The translations under genes were made by a program, and so were the position numbers. Of a stretch of 64,000 nt of DNA, positions 52,769 through 61,805 are shown one piece after another. How positions within the stretch are numbered: position 1 is the first letter of the stretch; each line of letters begins with the position of its first letter. Below the pieces are notes generated by a model. That model had not been told where the DNA came from. It ran no database searches and was given only the letters and a program-made list of their open reading frames with translations. The stretch is taken from assembly GCA_001898405.1 (NCBI GenBank), contig MKTW01000001.1, positions 1 through 64,000 of the forward strand, read 5' to 3'. Source of the stretch: Sphingobacteriales bacterium 44-61 (GTDB lineage Bacteria > Bacteroidota > Bacteroidia > Chitinophagales > Chitinophagaceae).

Positions 52769-55192
52769 TTAGTTTCCCCCACCAACCCTTCTCTGCTCAT
52801 CGGCAGAACCACCTGTTTGACGGCGTTGCTGCACTGCCTGTCCTTTACTGAAGCGGTAAGTGAAGGTGAGGCCTACACGGCGGTTATCCCAGGTGTTGTG
52901 CACAAACATATCAATATTGCCGTGCTGTATGTTCACGTCTGCTTTTTGCAGGCGGAATGGATCAACGATGCTCAGGCGGATCGTACCCTTGTTTTTCAAT
53001 ACCTGTTTGCTGGCGCCGAAAGAAAGTATATACATCGGATCAATAACAAACATACTTGTCATCAGTGATTTACTTTGATACCAGCCGCTGAATTCTGCTC
53101 CCCAGGTTTTTGCAAACTTGAACTGGTTATTGAAATTGGCGGTGAAAGTGTTAAAATTCGTTTTCAGGAATTCATCGTTCACAATGCCTTTGTACATGTT
53201 GTTGTATCCGCTGGCATACAGGCTCACCGTCCACCATTTATTAAGTGGTGCATTATAGCTGACGGCAATACCAATGTTACGGCTCGATGCCACATTCTCT
53301 GTAGTCTGGTAAGTGACCTTGGTATCATCATCCTGCTTCAGGATATCATTGATGATATCTGTAGTATAGGTGTAATTGAGCGTGGTGCTGAGTTTGCCGT
53401 CATAAATATGGCTCAGTTCAATATTGTTGGTAAACTGTGGCGTCAGGTAAGGATTACCCTGGTTATAGGTATACAGGTCCAGGAATTGCTGAAAAGGATT
53501 CAGTGACTGGTAATTGGGACGTTCGATCCTCCGGCCATAGTTAAGCCCGAACTGGTTCTTATCATTCATTGAATAGCTGACATATGCAGTAGGGAATACC
53601 TGGAAATAATCCCTTGAAATGCTTTTGCCTATCAGCACCTGCTTACCTTTTGAATGAGTATGCTCTCCACGCAACCCTGTTTGAAAACCCCATTTCTTGA
53701 TCTGCTTGCTGAAATTGACATATACAGCACTGATCTGTTCATCATAGGCGAAATGATCTTTCCGTTTATCATCAACCCATTTATCCTGGTTCTCATCCCA
53801 GGTTTCATAGGGAGCGTTGTTATCAGTTTTCACCAGGCTTGCTTTAACACCTGTTTCAAACTTGGCGTCATTTCCCAAAGGATGCACATAATCCACTTTT
53901 CCTGTATAGATCTTGATATCGGTAGGCAGGATAGCGCGTAAGAGATATTGTGTCATGGGAGCATTGGAGTAAAGCACCCTGTTGTCTGTATACTGATTCA
54001 GTTTCAAGTTGTACTGGATATAGTCAAGATCGGCAGTAAGTTCCCGACCATTGGCATTCAACTGGCGGCGGAAATTAACATTGGTGCTTAAACTCTTCCA
54101 GGTTCTGCGGGTGAAATTATCCGCAGTTATGCTTGAATCGATCACATTGCTTCCCAGCTTATAGAAATCACCATTGCTGGTGTTCATCCCTTTATTGCGG
54201 TTTGATACGCCATTCACCGTAAAACCAAGGCTTGTTTTGGCATTCACGGCATAGTCCATCCCTACACGCAGGTTAAAATTATTGTTGGTATTTTTTTGCC
54301 AGCCATCCTGGGCAAATACAGAAGTAGTGCCGGCTTTATGGAACTTACGGTTAAGGATCTGCGAATTGTCGCCCTGCCAGAAGGTATAGCCACCACTGGA
54401 AAAGAAATTGACCTTTCCTTTACGGTAGTTAAAGCTGAAGCTGTTGGGTGATTTGGGATAATTGCCCTGAACAAATGAAGTGGTTATACTTCCATTCATC
54501 CCCATTGTTTTGCTCTTTTTTGTTCTCAGGTTGATGATACCTGAATTGCCGGCTGCATCAAATTTTGCAGAAGGCTGTGTCATGATCTCTATCTGGTCGA
54601 GCTGATTGGCCGGCATGCTTTTTAAAAGGTTAGCCAGGTCTTCTCCACCAAGATAAGTCTGCTTTCCATCAATGTATACCATCACACCCTGTTTTCCTTT
54701 GAGGCTGATATTCCCATCACGGTCAACTGAAATACCGGGAGATTTTTCCAGCACTTCCAGTACGTTGCTGGCAGCATTGGAAGGAGAAGCATCCACATTT
54801 ACTACCATTTTATCCAGTTTTGCTTCCACCAATGGTCTTTTCGCCTGCACGGTTACGCCGGTAAGCGATTTGGCTTCCGGCTGAAGCGTGATCACCGGCA
54901 GTTCTTTACTGCTTTGCAGGCTTACCGGGTCGGAATATTGATTACCGTACCCGACAAAACTGGCCATGATCCGATAAACCCCTGCCGGCACACCCTGGAA
55001 TTCATAGTGGCCCGCAGCGTCCGTCAAAGCAATTTTAACCAGCGAAGAGTCAGCAGCTTTCAGCAAAGACACCGTCACCGCGGCAAGCGCTTTATCATTA
55101 TCCCTGACAATGCCTTTTAGCGAAAGAGAATCTTGTGCCATTGCAAGGTACATACTGAATAAACAGAGGAAAAGGGTAAGTATCTTTTTCAT
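52769..55192 (-). CDS. TonB-dependent receptor-like outer-membrane beta-barrel protein
   Basis: An 807-residue protein with a signal peptide (MKKILTLFLCLFSMYLAMAQ). A carboxypeptidase-regulatory-like domain (about 24-105: LKGIVRDNDKALAAVTVSLL) is followed by a plug-like segment (LEVLEKSPGISVDRDGNISL, KGKQGVMVYIDGKQTYLGGE, EIMTQPSAKFDAAGNSGIIN). The large OMP_b-brl_3-type barrel has NYGRRIERPNYQSLNPFQQF. The end is Gln/Arg/Gly-rich rather than aromatic. This class transports unidentified substrates, often peptides or metal chelates; the neighbours do not reveal which. Confidence 0.9.
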   Translation of the reverse strand: MKKILTLFLCLFSMYLAMAQDSLSLKGIVRDNDKALAAVTVSLLKAADSSLVKIALTDAAGHYEFQGVPAGVYRIMASFVGYGNQYSDPVSLQSSKELPVITLQPEAKSLTGVTVQAKRPLVEAKLDKMVVNVDASPSNAASNVLEVLEKSPGISVDRDGNISLKGKQGVMVYIDGKQTYLGGEDLANLLKSMPANQLDQIEIMTQPSAKFDAAGNSGIINLRTKKSKTMGMNGSITTSFVQGNYPKSPNSFSFNYRKGKVNFFSSGGYTFWQGDNSQILNRKFHKAGTTSVFAQDGWQKNTNNNFNLRVGMDYAVNAKTSLGFTVNGVSNRNKGMNTSNGDFYKLGSNVIDSSITADNFTRRTWKSLSTNVNFRRQLNANGRELTADLDYIQYNLKLNQYTDNRVLYSNAPMTQYLLRAILPTDIKIYTGKVDYVHPLGNDAKFETGVKASLVKTDNNAPYETWDENQDKWVDDKRKDHFAYDEQISAVYVNFSKQIKKWGFQTGLRGEHTHSKGKQVLIGKSISRDYFQVFPTAYVSYSMNDKNQFGLNYGRRIERPNYQSLNPFQQFLDLYTYNQGNPYLTPQFTNNIELSHIYDGKLSTTLNYTYTTDIINDILKQDDDTKVTYQTTENVASSRNIGIAVSYNAPLNKWWTVSLYASGYNNMYKGIVNDEFLKTNFNTFTANFNNQFKFAKTWGAEFSGWYQSKSLMTSMFVIDPMYILSFGASKQVLKNKGTIRLSIVDPFRLQKADVNIQHGNIDMFVHNTWDNRRVGLTFTYRFSKGQAVQQRRQTGGSADEQRRVGGGN

Positions 55193-55424
55193 ACGCGCAA
55201 ATATTGCATAGGGGTATTGATTTTACACGTACAAATGTGATGAACTGTTATATCCGGCGATAAATGGTACGTAAGAATTCGTACTTTACATGCTTATACG
55301 GGTATTTGTCGAATAACGACTACAAGTACCTGCTCCTTTTTAATGACAGCAGAATAGCAGCCTGTTCTATTTTTTGGGGTTTAATGTATTTGTTCCTTTG
55401 TATCAGAATCAACAAACCAATCCC

Positions 55425-56294
55425 ATGAGACAGTTGAAAATTTCCGCTTCCATTACCAGCAGGGAATATTTAAGTGTGAATAAGTACCTGCAGGAAATTA
55501 ACAAGATGGAGCTCATTTCAGGCGATGAAGAAGCCCGCCTGGCAGACCTGATTGCCAAAGGAGATAAGAAGGCGAAGGAAGATCTGATCAAAGCCAACCT
55601 TCGTTTTGTGGTATCTGTGGCCAAGCAATTGCAGGGGCAGGGACTTTCCCTTCCCGACCTGATCAATGAGGGCAATATCGGCCTGGTAAGAGCAGCGGAA
55701 CGTTTTGATGCAACCAAGGGATTCAAATTTGTATCTTTTGCAGTGTGGCATGTCCGCCAGCAGATGCTGCAAGCGATCAATGAACAAGCCCGCCTGGTGC
55801 GCCTGCCGCAGAACAAGACCGTGATGACGCGAAGCATCCGCAACGCGCAAAACAAACTGGAGCAGGAACTGGGCCGTACCGCATCTACTGAAGAAATTGC
55901 TGACCACCTCGGCATCGATGCCGCCGAAGTAGATGAAGCCATGGGCTGGCACAATGAGCACGTTAGTTTAGACGCCCCTTTTACAAGCGACAGCGAAGAC
56001 AGTTTACTCGACACCATGGCTAATGAGAACGCCGAACTGTCTGACAAAAAAATGGACTATTCCGAGTCACTCAGCAAAGAGCTCCGCCGCTCTATGCAGG
56101 CATTGGACCAAAGACAAAAACAAATGCTTTGCTATTTCTTCGGGATCGGGATCGACCACCCCCTGAGCCTGGATGAAATTGCCCGCCGTTATGATCTGAC
56201 CACCGAAAGAGTGCGTCAGATCAAAGAAAAAGCGATCACCAAGCTTCGGGCAAACAAAAATGCAAAGCTGCTCAGGCTTTTCCTCAATGCTTAA
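55425..56294 (+). CDS. rpoD: Primary RNA polymerase sigma factor (RpoD/SigA type)
   Basis: A 289-residue sigma70, the short form usual in Bacteroidota, without the long 1.1 region. From ATG at 55425 it reads MRQLKISASITSREYLSVNK (region 1.2). Region 2 is LIKANLRFVVSVAKQLQGQG, LPDLINEGNIGLVRAAERFD and FVSFAVWHVRQQMLQAI. Region 3 is NKLEQELGRTASTEEIADHL, and region 4 is LSLDEIARRYDLTTERVRQI with KEKAITKLR. It should direct housekeeping transcription from TTTG/TAnnTTTG promoters like those seen here. Confidence 0.93.
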   Translation: MRQLKISASITSREYLSVNKYLQEINKMELISGDEEARLADLIAKGDKKAKEDLIKANLRFVVSVAKQLQGQGLSLPDLINEGNIGLVRAAERFDATKGFKFVSFAVWHVRQQMLQAINEQARLVRLPQNKTVMTRSIRNAQNKLEQELGRTASTEEIADHLGIDAAEVDEAMGWHNEHVSLDAPFTSDSEDSLLDTMANENAELSDKKMDYSESLSKELRRSMQALDQRQKQMLCYFFGIGIDHPLSLDEIARRYDLTTERVRQIKEKAITKLRANKNAKLLRLFLNA

Positions 56295-56329
56295 CCACCC
56301 AAATCACCATTCCCTTCCACACCTAAGAC

Positions 56330-57151
56330 TTAAGACCCCTTCACTCCCCACCCCCACTTTAAGAACTCCGGCATTGCCTTCCCCCATGTTGGAATATCAT
56401 GTTTCCCTTCCGGCATTTCCAGGTAGTGGATATCCTTTTCCCGGTCATACCCTTTTGCAACAAGTTCTTTCATCAGGTCCAGCGTATCGTCGATAGAATC
56501 AATAATGCCATTATTGTTGCGGTCATTTGTTTCATCCATATTACCGCTTTGGAAAAAAAAGCGCAGCCCGGGATGATAAATGCCTTTTCTTATCTCCTGG
56601 TGCATGATGCGATGCAGGTCATCATCATATTCCTTTTCATCCTGGTCAACGCTTCTCCACCAAAGCGAGCCGGAAAAGATGCCGGCTTTGCTGAATTCCG
56701 TGGAATGGTTCCAGGCTATATCGAGGGCCGTCAATCCCCCCAGTGAAAAACCGGCAATGGCTTTTTCAGCAAAAGAAGGGACAGCGTAAGTGATATGAAT
56801 AAAAGGAAGCAGTTCTTCCAGTATAAAAGAAGTATAATTACCGGCTTTGGCGCCACGGCCCAGGTAATCGGGCGTTGATGCAATGCCATATTCCATTTTC
56901 CTTTCCGTGCCTGCATGTACGGCAGCGCAAAGCAAGGGCCCTATCTGCCCGCCGGTGTACAGGCCGGCAAGGATTTCCTGGAAACCCATTTCCTCCATGT
57001 TCTGCCCGTCATTCAATATCAGCAGGCTCATTGCAGAAGGATCAGCCACATTGGCCGGCAGGTAAAAATCAACCAATACCTCCCTGCTGAGGTATCGGGA
57101 TAAGACCGTTCTATTCTCAAGCAATATTCCGGGCACGTTAAGCAGTTGCAT
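56330..57151 (-). CDS. Esterase family protein (alpha/beta hydrolase, esterase D type)
   Basis: A 273-residue cytoplasmic enzyme without a signal peptide. SLLILNDGQNMEEMGFQEIL opens the fold, and the nucleophile elbow is AGFSLGGLTALDIAW (Ser about 147). SGSLWWRSVDQDEKEYDDDL, the acid region RNNNGIIDSIDDT and the His in MPEGKHDIPTWGKAMPEFLK complete the picture. This is the putative esterase family of enterochelin esterase and esterase D. It is divergent from the ATP-grasp/ligase pair, a recurrent neighbour arrangement, so it may act on the same metabolite. Confidence 0.88.
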   Translation of the reverse strand: MQLLNVPGILLENRTVLSRYLSREVLVDFYLPANVADPSAMSLLILNDGQNMEEMGFQEILAGLYTGGQIGPLLCAAVHAGTERKMEYGIASTPDYLGRGAKAGNYTSFILEELLPFIHITYAVPSFAEKAIAGFSLGGLTALDIAWNHSTEFSKAGIFSGSLWWRSVDQDEKEYDDDLHRIMHQEIRKGIYHPGLRFFFQSGNMDETNDRNNNGIIDSIDDTLDLMKELVAKGYDREKDIHYLEMPEGKHDIPTWGKAMPEFLKWGWGVKGS

Positions 57152-57247
57152 GGTGCCAAAAATAAGGAATTCACTTGTGCAAACGATGGCTGATGTTGTA
57201 GCCGTATACCCAATATCCAGGATCGGCCAACGGCCATCGATTCTTTA

Positions 57248-57279
57248 TTTGTTTATATCCCCCTGAAAAAATAAATTTG
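57248..57279 (+). promoter_or_regulatory. Complete Bacteroidota promoter ahead of the ATP-grasp gene
   Basis: TTTG at 57248-57251 and TAAATTTG at 57272-57279 are 20 bp apart, matching the -33/-7 pattern. Transcription should start near 57285, about 30 bp before the ATG at 57317. This is the best vegetative promoter in the window. Confidence 0.65.
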
Positions 57280-57316
57280 GAAAGAGCTACTTAATCCTTG
57301 AACGAAAACAACAGTT

Positions 57317-58270
57317 ATGAAGAAAATCGGAATCCTGCATGGTAAAGAACGGTCTTTTCCCGAAGCCTTTGTGGCAAGGGTGAACAGTAAGAACATTCCC
57401 GGCATTGTTGCCGAACCTGTACGTATTGATAAAGCCATGCAGGGAGTGCCCAGTGGTTATGCGGTTATTATTGACCGTATATCACAGGATGTTCCGTTTT
57501 ACCGCACCTGGCTTAAGAATGCAGCACTGACCGGCACTGCCGTTATCAATAATCCTTTCTGGTGGAGTGCAGATGATAAGTATTTCAACAATTGCCTGAT
57601 GACAAAACTGGATGTGCCTGTTCCAAAAACAGCCATTCTTCCTTCCCGCGATCTGCCGGATGATACAACAGATGATTCATTCAGTAATCTCGTTTTCCCG
57701 ATGGATTGGGATTCCATTTTCCAGTATGTCGGTTTCCCTGCGTATATGAAACCATTTGCCGGTGGCGGATGGAAGCATGTATATAAGCTCAATAGTGCTG
57801 AAGAGTTTTTTCAAAAGCATAATGAGACCGGGCAACTGGTGATGCTGCTGCAGGAAGAGATCGTGTTTGAAGAATATTACCGCTGTTATTGCATCGGCGG
57901 CAAATACGTACGCATTATGCCGTATGAGCCACGCAATCCGCATCACCTGCGTTATGTAGCCGATTTCTCTCCTTCACCTGCACGCCTGCAGGAGATGACC
58001 GATATCGTTCTTCGCATCAATAAATACCTGGGGTATGATTTCAATACAGTTGAGCTGGCTGTAAGGAACAATATTCCTTATGCCATTGATTTCTGCAACC
58101 CTGCGCCTGATGCTGAAAGGACCAGCGTTGGCGAAGAAAATTTTGAATGGGTAGTTGAAACCTCTGCTAAATACGCCATTGAAAAAGCAATGGAGAATGA
58201 CGGGCATGGAGATCACCTTACCTGGGGAGAGTATGTGAAAAGAAGCAGCACAAAGATGCCGCTGATCTGA
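57317..58270 (+). CDS. ATP-grasp domain protein
   Basis: A 317-residue cytoplasmic protein. The N-terminal domain is MKKIGILHGKERSFPEAFVA, then IDRISQDVPFYRTWLKNAAL. The ATP-grasp part (about 95-300) has PVPKTAILPSRD, FPAYMKPFAGGGWKHVYKLN as the nucleotide-binding strands, VMLLQEEIVFEEYYRCYCIG, and FNTVELAVRNNIPYAIDFCN with the metal-binding region NPAPDAERTSVGEENF. ATP-grasp enzymes join a carboxylate to an amine through an acyl phosphate. It is followed 31 bp on by a GCS2-type ligase gene, so both probably build one small peptide-like metabolite. Confidence 0.85.
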   Translation: MKKIGILHGKERSFPEAFVARVNSKNIPGIVAEPVRIDKAMQGVPSGYAVIIDRISQDVPFYRTWLKNAALTGTAVINNPFWWSADDKYFNNCLMTKLDVPVPKTAILPSRDLPDDTTDDSFSNLVFPMDWDSIFQYVGFPAYMKPFAGGGWKHVYKLNSAEEFFQKHNETGQLVMLLQEEIVFEEYYRCYCIGGKYVRIMPYEPRNPHHLRYVADFSPSPARLQEMTDIVLRINKYLGYDFNTVELAVRNNIPYAIDFCNPAPDAERTSVGEENFEWVVETSAKYAIEKAMENDGHGDHLTWGEYVKRSSTKMPLI

Positions 58271-58301
58271 GCCGGCCCTCCTTATAAACTAACTAATTGC
58301 T

Positions 58302-59411
58302 ATGGCATTAAACTATAAGAGCTTTACCCTCGGCGTGGAAGAGGAATACATGGTGCTGGACCCGGTTACCCGTGAACTGAAAAGCCACGAACAGAAGATC
58401 GTGCAGGAAGGGCAGAAAGTAATAAAAGATAAAGTAAAAGCAGAGATGCACCAGGCTGTGGTGGAAGTGGGAACGGATATCTGCGCTGATGTGGATGAAG
58501 CTTACACAGACGTGGCCACGCTCCGCAAAACGATTTCAGGGATTGCTACCGATCTGGGCTTTGCAATGGGTGCGGCAGGCACGCATCCTTTCAGCCATTG
58601 GGAAAGCCAGTTGATCACCGACCATGTGCGGTACAATGAGATTGTAAATGAATTGCAGGAAGCCGCACGCAGTAATCTCATCTTTGGATTACATGTGCAT
58701 GTGGGTATGGAAAGCCGGGAAATGGCTAACCATATCGCCAATTCCACCCGTTATTTTCTTCCCCATATCTATGCACTGAGCACCAACTCTCCTTTTTGGG
58801 AAGGAAGAAAAACCGGCTATAAGTCGTACCGCACAAAAGTATTTGACAAATTTCCCCGCACCGGCATCCCTGAAGCATTTGACAGCATAGAAGCTTATGA
58901 TAATTATGTAAAGCTGCTGATCAAAACCAATTGTATTGACAATGCTAAAAAGATCTGGTGGGACCTCCGGGTGCATCCTTTTTTTAATACTGTGGAGTTC
59001 AGGATCTGCGATGTGCCGATGACGGTTGATGAGACCATTGCTATCGCAGCACTTTTCCAGGCTATCTGTGCCAGGATCTATATGCTGCGCTCCAAAAACC
59101 TCAACTTTATCCAGTATTCCCGCGCTTTGCTTAATGAAAACAAATGGAGGGCCAGCCGTTATGGAGTGGATGGTTACCTGATCGATTTCGGGAAGGAAGA
59201 AGAAGTGAATACCCGTGCCCTGATCTATGAACTGCTCGATTTTGTGGATCCTGTGCTGGACCACCTGGGAAGCAGGCACCGCCTTGCACATGTCCGGAAA
59301 ATATTGGATGGAGGCACCGGGGCAGATAGGCAATTGGCGGTATTTGAACAAACCAAAAACCTGGCATCAGTGGTGGAATACATCCAATCCCAATACCTGG
59401 CAGGGGTATAA
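58302..59411 (+). CDS. Carboxylate-amine ligase (YbdK/GCS2 family)
   Basis: A 369-residue cytoplasmic enzyme of the glutamate-cysteine ligase 2 family. It begins with FTLGVEEEYMVLDPVTRELK, the diagnostic Glu-rich start. VVEVGTDICADVDEAYTDVA, GTHPFSHWESQLI, LIFGLHVHVGMESREMANHI, LSTNSPFWEGRKTGYKSYRT, VEFRICDVPMTVDET and a final ARYSRYGVDG-like block follow (here WRASRYGVDGYLIDF). Family members form gamma-glutamyl or similar amide bonds with ATP. It follows the ATP-grasp gene in an operon; the product is unknown. Confidence 0.93.
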   Translation: MALNYKSFTLGVEEEYMVLDPVTRELKSHEQKIVQEGQKVIKDKVKAEMHQAVVEVGTDICADVDEAYTDVATLRKTISGIATDLGFAMGAAGTHPFSHWESQLITDHVRYNEIVNELQEAARSNLIFGLHVHVGMESREMANHIANSTRYFLPHIYALSTNSPFWEGRKTGYKSYRTKVFDKFPRTGIPEAFDSIEAYDNYVKLLIKTNCIDNAKKIWWDLRVHPFFNTVEFRICDVPMTVDETIAIAALFQAICARIYMLRSKNLNFIQYSRALLNENKWRASRYGVDGYLIDFGKEEEVNTRALIYELLDFVDPVLDHLGSRHRLAHVRKILDGGTGADRQLAVFEQTKNLASVVEYIQSQYLAGV

Positions 59412-59577
59412 TTTGAACAGGATTAAAAGATTTTAGCCTTTGCTTGAAGGTACCGGCCAGCAGATAATCATATCCGGATGCAAAAGCAGGGAAAATCCCA
59501 ATTCTTTGATCTTTTTTAAAAATCGGGATAAATAAACAGAAAAATCGTTTTTAAAACCGGGATTTCTGTATCTTGAC

Positions 59578-59685
59578 CGAAAGAAATTAAAAAGCAGGCC
59601 GGCTAGACAACCACCTGCGTAGGTCTTTACGACCGTTCACATGAGAAAACGTTTATTTAAAGGGGCCTTACGGCCCTTTTTATTT
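59578..59685 (+). ncRNA. Candidate small structured RNA
   Basis: A -7-like TATCTTG (59569-59575) is followed by about 108 bases that can form GCAGG...CCTGC, GGTC-TTTAC-GACC and CGTT...AACG helices and then a strong terminator hairpin with a T run. No large protein gene occupies the gap. A 31-codon frame (59641-59736, MRKRLFKGALRPFLFN and on) overlaps the terminator and is probably accidental. I could not match it to a known RNA family. It might be a leader or a stand-alone sRNA. Confidence 0.45.
59659..59685 (+). terminator. Terminator of the candidate small RNA
   Basis: AAAGGGGCC-TTAC-GGCCCTTTTT forms a tight GC hairpin with a T run on the plus strand. It could end the candidate RNA or read-through from the ligase operon. 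Confidence 0.85.
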
Positions 59686-59994
59686 AACGCCACAAATTAC
59701 AATAAGCAAAATCATGTTTCAGATCAATTTTACTGAACCATGAATAAAAGGAACTGAATTAACATTATCTGTTCTGCATTGTTTAAAATAGGTAACCTGA
59801 TCTTTACGGACCAGTAATTCCCGGATAATTATTACCACTTGTAATGAAATTTGTCCAATAAGGAAATTTTCGTACTTACTTAACATTCTGTACGAATAGT
59901 TTTAGTACCTATTTACGTTTATACTGGTATTACCACACATGAGAAAGCGTCGGACTAACGCAGATTAGTTGAAACCATAACCACCGCGCTTTTT
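59686..59994. other. Intergenic region upstream of LytTR kinase
   Basis: No gene is supported here. It includes CACATGAGAAAGCGT at 59936-59950, which repeats CACATGAGAAAACGT at 59638-59652 in the candidate RNA with one mismatch. The second copy lies 45 bp before the kinase ATG and could be a regulatory element. Confidence 0.4.
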
Positions 59995-61002
59995 ATGATC
60001 AAGGACCTGCTTCTGAAAGTTATTTTTATTCCGGTGTTAGGAATATGCCTGCCACTCATTGCCGGCATAGTTTCTTATGACCGTTATTCACCCATACTGA
60101 TCATCCTGATCAACCTTTTCTTTATCCTCACTTCTTTTACTATCTGGATGGGATGCAATTGGATACATGGCAAACTCCGTCCTTTATACCGCCCTATCTC
60201 CAATCCTTTTTCCAAGATAGCAGCCGTATGTTCTGTGTCCGCCCTGTATGGCGCATGCACCGGCGGACTTTCCGTGATGGCCTGGCAGAAAATGTCGAAA
60301 GAGCCATTCGGAGATGTAGGACTGTACAGATTTATAGCTGCCTGCATTGCATCAGTAATACTTTTTACACTTGTTTATGAAATACTTTTCCTGAGCAAAG
60401 AAAGAGAACTTGATACGCAGATCGTTGATCAACTGGATAAGGAACGCTCGCAGGCAGAATTGCAGGCGCTCACCAATGAAATGGACCCGCATTTTATTTT
60501 CAATTCGCTGAACACACTGAACCATCTTATCCTGCATCAGCCATTGGAAGCCCATTCATTCAATAACAGGCTGGCACAGGTGTACAAATATTTTCTGATC
60601 AATAAAAACAAAGAACTGATCCCTTTGAAAGACGAACTGGAGTTTATCGAAAGCTATTTTTACCTGCTCCAGATCCGTCATGATGATAAATTGCAGCTAC
60701 AAACAGTATTGAACGGTAGCAGCCCGGAAGTGCTGATACCACCCTGTTCATTGCAGATACTGGTGGAGAACGCCATTAAGCATAATGAATTCACTGAAGA
60801 AAACCCATTGCAGATAAAAGTGATGGCCAATGACAAGTATCTCTATGTAAGCAATAACATCAAACCCAAACCCTATGCGGTTCATTCAACCGGTATCGGT
60901 CTGAAAAACCTGAGCTCACGCTACAGGATCCTTCTTCAGAAAGATATTCATATTGAAAGCACCAGAGAAAACTTTACCGTAAAACTGCCATTAATCAATT
61001 GA
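59995..61002 (+). CDS. LytS-type sensor histidine kinase (His_kinase family)
   Basis: A 335-residue inner-membrane kinase with four hydrophobic segments in the first 135 residues (VIFIPVLGICLPLIAGIV; LIILINLFFILTSFTIWMG; AAVCSVSALYGACTG; FIAACIASVILFTLVYEILF). The phosphoacceptor region is ALTNEMDPHFIFNSLNTLNH, then LKDELEFIESYFYLLQIRHD. The ATPase has ILVENAIKHNEF and GIGLKNLSSRY. No extracytoplasmic sensor domain is present. It is paired with the LytTR regulator 43 bp downstream. Confidence 0.93.
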   Translation: MIKDLLLKVIFIPVLGICLPLIAGIVSYDRYSPILIILINLFFILTSFTIWMGCNWIHGKLRPLYRPISNPFSKIAAVCSVSALYGACTGGLSVMAWQKMSKEPFGDVGLYRFIAACIASVILFTLVYEILFLSKERELDTQIVDQLDKERSQAELQALTNEMDPHFIFNSLNTLNHLILHQPLEAHSFNNRLAQVYKYFLINKNKELIPLKDELEFIESYFYLLQIRHDDKLQLQTVLNGSSPEVLIPPCSLQILVENAIKHNEFTEENPLQIKVMANDKYLYVSNNIKPKPYAVHSTGIGLKNLSSRYRILLQKDIHIESTRENFTVKLPLIN

Positions 61003-61045
61003 TCCGCTGCCTGCACAGAACTGCAGGCAGGATAAAACCATTACC

Positions 61046-61804
61046 ATGTTGAATACAATTATCATTGAAGATGAAAAGCCGGCATTTGAAAGTCTTGTCA
61101 GTACTTTATCCGACGTGGCAACAGATGTAAATATCGTTACCCGTTTATCAAGTGTAAAAGAAAGCATCAGCTATCTTTCGCGGCAGCCATCGCTCGATCT
61201 GATCTTCAGCGATGTGCAGTTGGGCGATGGGCTTTCATTTGATATTTTCAGTCACGTCAATATCCGCACACCTGTCATCTTCATTACCGGTTACGATAAT
61301 TTCATGATGAACGCTTTTGAATACAACGGCATTGATTACCTGCTGAAGCCGGTGGACAGGAATGATCTGCTCAAAGCCCTGGTCAAATACCGGATGCTGG
61401 AAAGGCATTTTTCCGATCATCAGCCTTTTAATAACCTGGTACAATATGTAAACGATCATAAAAAGAAACGGTTGATCGTACGGAAGGGATTGGAAAATAT
61501 TGCCCTGAGGCTGGAGGAAGTGGTTTTGTTCTTTACTGAGAACAAGATCGTATATGCAATGGACCGCCTGGGTAAAAAATACCTGGCGGATCATACGCTT
61601 TCTGAACTGGAAGAGACCCTTGACCAGGAAAGTTTTTTCAGGGCCAACCGGCAGTATATCATTAACATCAATTATATCCGCGGCTTTAAGGCATTTGAAA
61701 AAGTGAAGCTGCAGGTAGAACTGACCCTGCCGGAACTGAATCATTCAATTATTATAAGCCAGGAAATGGCACCGCAGTTCAGGGACTGGATGCACAAAGC
61801 ATAG
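61046..61804 (+). CDS. LytTR family response regulator
   Basis: A 252-residue regulator. The receiver domain (1-120) has IIEDEKPA, LDLIFSDVQLGDGLSFDIFS with the phosphoacceptor Asp, and YLLKPVDRNDLLKAL. The LytTR DNA-binding domain (about 145-250) has RLIVRKGLENIALRLEEVVL, DHTLSELEETLDQESFFRAN and QYIININYIRGF. LytTR proteins bind pairs of short direct repeats about two turns apart. The kinase encoded just upstream is its partner. Targets are unknown; the 21-bp-period repeat at 14304 is one to test. Confidence 0.94.
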   Translation: MLNTIIIEDEKPAFESLVSTLSDVATDVNIVTRLSSVKESISYLSRQPSLDLIFSDVQLGDGLSFDIFSHVNIRTPVIFITGYDNFMMNAFEYNGIDYLLKPVDRNDLLKALVKYRMLERHFSDHQPFNNLVQYVNDHKKKRLIVRKGLENIALRLEEVVLFFTENKIVYAMDRLGKKYLADHTLSELEETLDQESFFRANRQYIININYIRGFKAFEKVKLQVELTLPELNHSIIISQEMAPQFRDWMHKA

Positions 61805-61805
61805 A

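Noticed and set aside
55409-56047. 212-codon minus-strand frame opposite the sigma factor gene
   Set aside because: The sigma factor is unmistakable and the antisense product is a Ser/Arg/Leu-rich shadow.
58689-59351. 220-codon minus-strand frame opposite the GCS2-type ligase
   Set aside because: It is a shadow of a conserved enzyme gene; no family features.
59641-59736. 31-codon frame starting MRKRLFKG
   Set aside because: It runs through the terminator hairpin of the candidate RNA and has no supporting homology or spacing, so it is treated as chance.
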